Positions 61,148-64,000 of a stretch of DNA of 64,000 nt are shown one piece after another. Below the pieces are notes generated by a model, which worked only from the letters and a program-made list of their open reading frames with translations, was not told the origin of the DNA and did not search any database. The translations under genes and the position numbers were made by a program. Source of the stretch: Novosphingobium ginsenosidimutans (lineage in GTDB: Bacteria > Pseudomonadota > Alphaproteobacteria > Sphingomonadales > Sphingomonadaceae); contig NZ_CP042345.1 in NCBI RefSeq assembly GCF_007954425.1, forward strand, positions 1,364,001 through 1,428,000, written 5' to 3'. Numbering within the stretch: position 1 is the first letter of the stretch; each line of letters opens with the position of its first letter.

Positions 61148-62581
61148 TCAGCGCGGCAGTTCGCTTACCCCCATCAGCGCCTCGTCGACCGCGCGGGCGG
61201 CCTGGCGGCCTTCGCGGATCGCCCAGACGACCAGGCTCTGGCCGCGGCGCATATCGCCGCAGGCAAATATCTGCGGATCGCTGGTGCGATAGTCGATCAC
61301 GTTGGCAGCGACATTGCCGCGCCCGTCGAGCTCGACTCCGGCCTGGTCAAGCAGGCCCTGCTTGCGCGGGCCGACAAAGCCCATGGCGAGCAGGATCAGG
61401 TCAGCCTTGAGCACGAATTCGCTGCCGGCGATCTCCTGCATCTGGCCGCCGACCCATTCGACCCGGACGCATTCGAGGCCGGTCACGTCGTTTTCGCCGA
61501 TCACGCGCTTGGTCAGGACCGACCAGTCGCGTTCAACGCCTTCTTCGTGGCTGGTCGAGGTGCGCAGCTTGAGCGGCCAGTCGGGCCAGGTCAGCGCCTT
61601 GTCTTCCTTTTCGGGCGGCTTGGGCATGATCTCAAGCTGGGTGACCGAGGCCGCGCCCTGGCGGTTCGAGGTGCCGACGCAGTCAGACCCGGTATCGCCG
61701 CCGCCAATCACGATCACGTGCTTGCCGGTTGCGGTCAGGGTGCCGCGCGGGGCGGCGCGCAACTCGTCGTCGCCGGCGACGCGCTTGTTCTGCTGGGTCA
61801 GGAATTCCATGGCGAGGCGCACACCGGGTAGTTCGGCCCCGGGGATTTCCAGCCGGCGCGGTTCCTCGGCCCCGCCCGAGAGGACAATCGCGTCGAAGTT
61901 TTCCTTCAAGGACTCGATCGAGACGTGGACGCCCACTTCGGTCGAGGTGCGGAAGCTGACACCTTCCGCTTCCATCTGGACCAGGCGCCGGTTGATCAGG
62001 TGCTTTTCCATCTTGAAGTCGGGGATGCCATAGCGGAGCAGGCCGCCGGCGCGGTCGTTCTTTTCGAACACAGTCACCGAATGGCCGGCGCGGGCGAGCT
62101 GCTGTGCAGCCGCCATACCGGCCGGGCCGGAGCCGACCACGGCGACGGTCTTGCCGGTGCGCTTGGCCGGGACTTGCGGGTGGATCCAGCCGTTCTCCCA
62201 GCCCTTGTCGACGATCGCGCATTCGATGCTCTTGATCGTGACCGGCTGGTCAATGATGTTCAGCGTGCAGCTCGCCTCGCAGGGCGCAGGGCAGATGCGG
62301 CCGGTGAATTCCGGGAAGTTGTTGGTCGAATGCAGTACTTCCAGCGCATTCTGCCAGTCTCCCTCATAGACCAGGTGGTTCCAGTCCGGGATGATGTTGT
62401 TCACCGGGCAGCCGTTGTGACAGTACGGAATCCCGCAGTTCATGCAGCGCGAAGCCTGCGCCTTCAGCGCCGGTTCGGGATGCGGGATCACGAATTCCTT
62501 GTAGTGGTTCAACCGCTCCTTCGGATCGGCATAGGTGCGATCCTGGCGGTCCAGCTCGAGAAAGCCTGTTTCCTTGCCCAT
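61148..62581 (-). CDS. gltD: Glutamate synthase small subunit
   Basis: A 477-residue FAD/NADPH protein that supplies electrons to the large subunit. The N-terminal cysteines for two iron-sulfur clusters lie in [15 protein letters not shown] and CPAPCEASC. The FAD motif is [14 protein letters not shown], the NADPH motif is [13 protein letters not shown], and [14 protein letters not shown] is the second FAD site. It is 11 bases after gltB on the same strand. Confidence 0.95.
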   Translation of the reverse strand: MGKETGFLELDRQDRTYADPKERLNHYKEFVIPHPEPALKAQASRCMNCGIPYCHNGCPVNNIIPDWNHLVYEGDWQNALEVLHSTNNFPEFTGRICPAPCEASCTLNIIDQPVTIKSIECAIVDKGWENGWIHPQVPAKRTGKTVAVVGSGPAGMAAAQQLARAGHSVTVFEKNDRAGGLLRYGIPDFKMEKHLINRRLVQMEAEGVSFRTSTEVGVHVSIESLKENFDAIVLSGGAEEPRRLEIPGAELPGVRLAMEFLTQQNKRVAGDDELRAAPRGTLTATGKHVIVIGGGDTGSDCVGTSNRQGAASVTQLEIMPKPPEKEDKALTWPDWPLKLRTSTSHEEGVERDWSVLTKRVIGENDVTGLECVRVEWVGGQMQEIAGSEFVLKADLILLAMGFVGPRKQGLLDQAGVELDGRGNVAANVIDYRTSDPQIFACGDMRRGQSLVVWAIREGRQAARAVDEALMGVSELPR

Positions 62582-62592
62582 CGTCGCTATCC

Positions 62593-64000
62593 TTATTCCG
62601 CCGCCACCGAGGCGGCTTCGAGCCGTTCGGCCTCGAGTTGCTTCAGTGCTCGCGCGTAGTCCTTGGGCATTACCTTGACGAACTTGCCGAGCGAATTGCC
62701 CCAGTCATCGAGCAGGGCGCGGGCGCGCTTGCTGCCGGTGTGGAGGTGGTGTCGCTCAAGCAGTATGCGCAGGCGTTCGGCATCGTGGCGCAGCATGTCG
62801 CCCATGCCGAAGTCCTCGACCGAGCGCGGGCGCTGTTGCGGGCGGCCCGCGCCCCCAAGGTCATCGGCATCCTCGTCGCGTTCGGCCGAAATCGGCAGCA
62901 GGTCGACCTGAGCCGGGTTGCACAGCTGCGCAAACTCGCCGCGCTCGTCATAGACATAGGCGATTCCGCCCGACATGCCCGCGGCAAAGTTGCGGCCGGT
63001 GCGGCCGAGCACGACGACCACGCCGCCGGTCATGTATTCGCAGCCGTGATCGCCGGTCCCTTCGACCACCGCGATGGCGCCCGAATTGCGCACGGCGAAA
63101 CGTTCGCCAGCGACGCCGTTGAAGTAGGCTTCACCCGCAATCGCGCCATAGAGCACGGTGTTACCGACGATGATGTTCTGGCTCGCCTCGCGGTCGACGT
63201 GGGCGGGCTGGCGCACAATCACCCGGCCGCCTGACAGGCCCTTGCCGACATAGTCGTTGGCATCTCCGGTCAGGTCGAGCGTCACGCCGTGGGCCAGGAA
63301 GGCGCCAAAGCTCTGCCCGGCCACGCCGGTCAGGCGGATGGCAATGGTGTTGTCCGGCAGGCCGGCATGGCCGAAACGCTTGGCCACTTCGCCCGACAGC
63401 ATCGCACCGACCGTGCGGTTGACGTTGATCACCTTGCGCTCGATCACCACCGGCTGCTTCTTGTCGAGCGCATCGGCGGCGGCTGCGATCAGATCATTGT
63501 CGAGCGCCTTTTCAAGACCGTGGTCCTGGGTGCCCGACCAGCCGAGCGACGGGCTGTCACCCAGCGGTACCTGGTGCAGGATCCGGCTGAGGTCGACACC
63601 CTTGGCCTTCCAGTGATCGATCGCCTGCTTCATGTCGAGCCGGTCCACCCGGCCGACCATTTCGGCAATCGTCCGGAAGCCCATCTCGGCCATGATCGCG
63701 CGCAGTTCTTCGGCGACGAAGAAGAAGTAGTTGATCACGTGTTCCGGCTGGCCGGTGAAGCGCGCGCGCAGCACCGGGTCTTGCGTCGCGACGCCAACCG
63801 GGCAGGTGTTGAGGTGGCATTTCCTCATCATGATGCAACCGGCCGCGATCAGCGGCGCGGTGGCAAAGCCGAATTCGTCCGCGCCGAGCAGCGCGGCCAC
63901 GGCCACATCGCGCCCGGTGCGCAGGCCGCCATCGGCCTGGACCGCAATGCGGCTGCGCAGGTTGTTGAGGATCAGCGTTTGCTGGGTTTCGGCCAAGCCG
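62593..64000 (-). CDS. gltB: Glutamate synthase large subunit, C-terminal part
   Basis: The last ~469 codons of GltB; the gene continues beyond the window end, so the N-terminal glutaminase and much of the central domain are missing. Present are the end of the FMN-binding synthase domain ([20 protein letters not shown]), the 3Fe-4S cluster site [15 protein letters not shown] with its cysteines, and the C-terminal beta-helix ([34 protein letters not shown]). The enzyme makes two glutamates from glutamine and 2-oxoglutarate. Confidence 0.95.
   Translation of the reverse strand, partial: GLAETQQTLILNNLRSRIAVQADGGLRTGRDVAVAALLGADEFGFATAPLIAAGCIMMRKCHLNTCPVGVATQDPVLRARFTGQPEHVINYFFFVAEELRAIMAEMGFRTIAEMVGRVDRLDMKQAIDHWKAKGVDLSRILHQVPLGDSPSLGWSGTQDHGLEKALDNDLIAAAADALDKKQPVVIERKVINVNRTVGAMLSGEVAKRFGHAGLPDNTIAIRLTGVAGQSFGAFLAHGVTLDLTGDANDYVGKGLSGGRVIVRQPAHVDREASQNIIVGNTVLYGAIAGEAYFNGVAGERFAVRNSGAIAVVEGTGDHGCEYMTGGVVVVLGRTGRNFAAGMSGGIAYVYDERGEFAQLCNPAQVDLLPISAERDEDADDLGGAGRPQQRPRSVEDFGMGDMLRHDAERLRILLERHHLHTGSKRARALLDDWGNSLGKFVKVMPKDYARALKQLEAERLEAASVAAE

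Noticed and set aside
1..64000. tRNA, rRNA, tmRNA, CRISPR arrays, intact IS elements, toxin-antitoxin pairs or restriction systems
   Set aside because: No cloverleaf with a GGTTCGAAT-type arm, no regular direct repeats with spacers, and no transposase, methylase or toxin-like protein were seen on either strand.

Overview
The window is chromosomal DNA from a high-GC alphaproteobacterium, most likely of the order Sphingomonadales (Novosphingobium, Sphingobium or Erythrobacteraceae type). The clearest pointers are a serine palmitoyltransferase gene next to its dedicated acyl carrier protein, a CtrA/DivK cell-cycle pair, a single-cysteine DksA, and a relic of a Rhodobacter-type gene transfer agent (GTA). 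Most genes are housekeeping and tightly packed, with many 1-4 base stop/start overlaps. I saw no rRNA, tRNA, CRISPR array or intact insertion sequence.

Layout. 1-6.1 kb: the start of an MgtC/SapB-like gene, a ligase-associated DEXH helicase, and a TonB energy-transduction operon (tonB-exbB-exbD-exbD). A third exbD follows the operon terminator and has its own candidate metal-regulator operator. 6.4-12 kb: homoserine dehydrogenase, class II fructose bisphosphatase, PRPP synthetase and HisN. 12-18 kb: a TonB-dependent receptor, a GMC oxidoreductase and a three-gene operon ending in a sterol-desaturase-family protein. 18-25 kb: a two-domain cold-shock protein, argD-argF-hslO, queC and an MFS transporter. 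25-29 kb: sodC, an OmpA-family protein with a long proline run, and the GTA relic. 29-35 kb: GST, serine hydrolase, TPR protein, and the sphingolipid operon acp-spt-SDR, with a fatty acid desaturase facing away from it. 37-45 kb: divK, a HAD/RidA/GDPD/acyltransferase operon, dksA, PilZ, an orphan peptide-binding lipoprotein and ctrA. 45-50 kb: a membrane-anchored LuxR-type regulator, trmB, a truncated-haemoglobin pair divergent from an NsrR-like Rrf2 regulator, and a TauE exporter. 50-64 kb: maeB, mutS, the rnd-lptC-lptA operon followed by a glycosyltransferase, ung, a REP-like repeat pair, an ATP-grasp gene and gltD-gltB (gltB runs off the end).

Most noteworthy. (1) 27.0-28.3 kb: a GTA terminase small-subunit gene is followed by the first ~150 codons of the terminase large subunit, joined out of frame to a DUF2793 gene that normally sits at the far end of a GTA cluster. 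This looks like one internal deletion that removed the capsid and tail genes and kept both ends and a good promoter. (2) 48.6-48.7 kb: two inverted-repeat operators of identical 9-7-9 geometry lie between the truncated-haemoglobin operon and the Rrf2 gene, which has three NsrR-spaced cysteines; together they look like a nitric oxide switch. (3) 3.35 kb: a 17-base near-palindrome resembling a Zur box lies in front of the stand-alone exbD. (4) 45.1-45.9 kb: a one-component regulator has an N-terminal LuxR-type HTH, one membrane segment and an uncharacterised periplasmic domain.
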